Source: Candidatus Roizmanbacteria bacterium RIFCSPLOWO2_01_FULL_37_16
GTDB lineage: Bacteria; Patescibacteriota; Microgenomatia; UBA1406; GWC2-37-13
Direction: 5' to 3'
Length of the DNA: 60,396 bases
Assembly: GCA_001789695.1 (NCBI GenBank)
Contig: MGAI01000006.1
Location: 1-60,396, forward strand
This document shows positions 59,791 to 60,396 of the stretch, one piece after another; position 1 is the stretch's first letter, and the number at the start of each line of letters is the position of its first letter. A program made the translations under genes and the position numbers. A model generated the notes under the pieces. That model was not told the origin of the DNA and did not search any database. It saw only the letters and a list, made by a program, of their open reading frames with translations.

Positions 59791-60396
59791 CTATTGTCCG
59801 AATAATTTTAGAACTTTGTTCTGGATTTTGAGTTTTATTTTTTCTGTTGCTGAAACCAAATTTTTTTTGCTTAGCCAGAAGTTAGTTTCAAAGTGCAAGT
59901 TGCGAGCAAAACTCTGGAAGTGTTGAGGGGTATTTTTTTCTAAATTTGGATATTTTTTCATCTCCCAAAAGTAGAAATAAACTAGAAAGTAATAAAACAT
60001 CTGAAGTACTGATAAAACAAAGCCATGTAGACCATCTTTGTAGCCGTCAAGTGCGAAAAAACGACTGATAAATTCGGATGTTGACTGGCGTAGCACCTCT
60101 GAAAGAGTGTATTCTTTATTCTGTTTAAATTTCAAATTTGCTTCGGCTTTTGCATATCTTACGGCTTTTTGGAGATATTGATCCAGCGTGTCATAATTAT
60201 AGTGTAGAATTGCATTTTCAACTCTAGCTTCAAATCTGTATTCTTTACCTTTTCCTTTTGGAGTGGGATGTAATTCTTTGGGCCAATTTACAGCATTTTT
60301 TTTGAATAATCGGAGTTGATAGTCGGGCCACCAGCGGGAATGCTGTATCCATTTACCGAAGATAATGTTTTTGCGGGGAAATAAAAAGAAATCATA
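59791..60396 (-). CDS. GT2 glycosyltransferase, C-terminal part (runs off right edge)
   Basis: The minus-strand frame is open from the window edge to a stop at 59791, about 201 residues. The visible part starts YDFFLFPRKNIIFGKWIQ and includes RWWPDYQLRLFKK and HPTPKGKGKEYRFEA, matching the WaaE-like GT2 at 46036-46845. N-terminal nucleotide-binding part is outside the window. The C-terminal region (~100-201) has a hydrophobic stretch (HGFVLSVLQMFYYFLVYFYF) that suggests membrane association. Confidence 0.8.
   Translation of the reverse strand, partial: YDFFLFPRKNIIFGKWIQHSRWWPDYQLRLFKKNAVNWPKELHPTPKGKGKEYRFEARVENAILHYNYDTLDQYLQKAVRYAKAEANLKFKQNKEYTLSEVLRQSTSEFISRFFALDGYKDGLHGFVLSVLQMFYYFLVYFYFWEMKKYPNLEKNTPQHFQSFARNLHFETNFWLSKKNLVSATEKIKLKIQNKVLKLFGQ

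Noticed and set aside
1-60396. Recoding of UGA as glycine, as in some CPR phyla
   Set aside because: Several clear genes end at TGA (recF, the GNAT gene, fusA neighbours) and RF2 is present.

Overview
The window looks like a piece of a small, low-GC Candidate Phyla Radiation (Patescibacteria) genome, probably Microgenomates-like. The lineage is an inference. It rests on a VirB2/TrbC-type mini-pilin, a PilM-like/LytR_C fusion, a CwlO-like M23 hydrolase, a run of GT-C membrane glycosyltransferases, dense gene packing, and many short GTCAT...ATGAC palindromic repeats of a kind I associate with such genomes. The code is standard: UGA serves as a stop and prfB (RF2) is present.

Layout. 1-4.5 kb: the start of a divergent secreted protein, a ClpC-type unfoldase with a large repeat insertion in its second AAA+ module, and a pilin-like protein. 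4.5-9 kb: pyrH, recF, tRNA-Ser(CGA), a GNAT, a TrpR-like regulator flanked by two palindromes, radC and nth. 9-12 kb: an SOS-type cluster of lexA, SRAP/YedK, a small unknown protein and a Y-family polymerase; lexA has a LexA-box-like site inside its promoter. 12-14.2 kb: mscS, a NUDIX hydrolase and a metallophosphoesterase, disturbed by a 445-bp tandem duplication. 14.2-24.7 kb: rpoB-rpoC-rpsL-rpsG-fusA without tuf. 24.7-29 kb: DUF948-like and YtxH-like envelope proteins, a sugar-nucleotide transferase, CAP, VanZ and lamin-tail proteins. 29.4-32.4 kb: an island with a HAD + PRTase (StiP-like) + PELOTA-like fusion protein followed by a protein kinase. 32.5-38.3 kb: M23 hydrolase, ftsX, ftsE, an unknown membrane protein, prfB and a PilM/LytR_C fusion. 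38.4-42.3 kb: dnaG-rpoD, an XRE regulator and a CPBP protease. 42.4-60.4 kb: a surface-glycan locus of GT-C and GT2/GT4 glycosyltransferases, the last one cut by the window edge.

Working together: rpoBC with the str operon, dnaG-rpoD, pyrH, prfB and fusA form a housekeeping backbone. recF, radC, nth and the lexA regulon form a DNA-damage group. ftsEX, the M23 hydrolase, the CAP and LTD proteins and the glycan locus build or remodel the cell surface. Many operon-first genes have a -10 box 6-10 nt before the start codon, which predicts leaderless or nearly leaderless mRNAs, while several internal genes have clear Shine-Dalgarno sequences.

The strongest candidates for something undescribed are the four-repeat insertion at the ClpP-docking position of ClpC, the HAD-PRTase-PELOTA fusion paired with a kinase, and the paired palindromes around the TrpR-like gene. 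All functional assignments come from reading the sequence; no database search was run.
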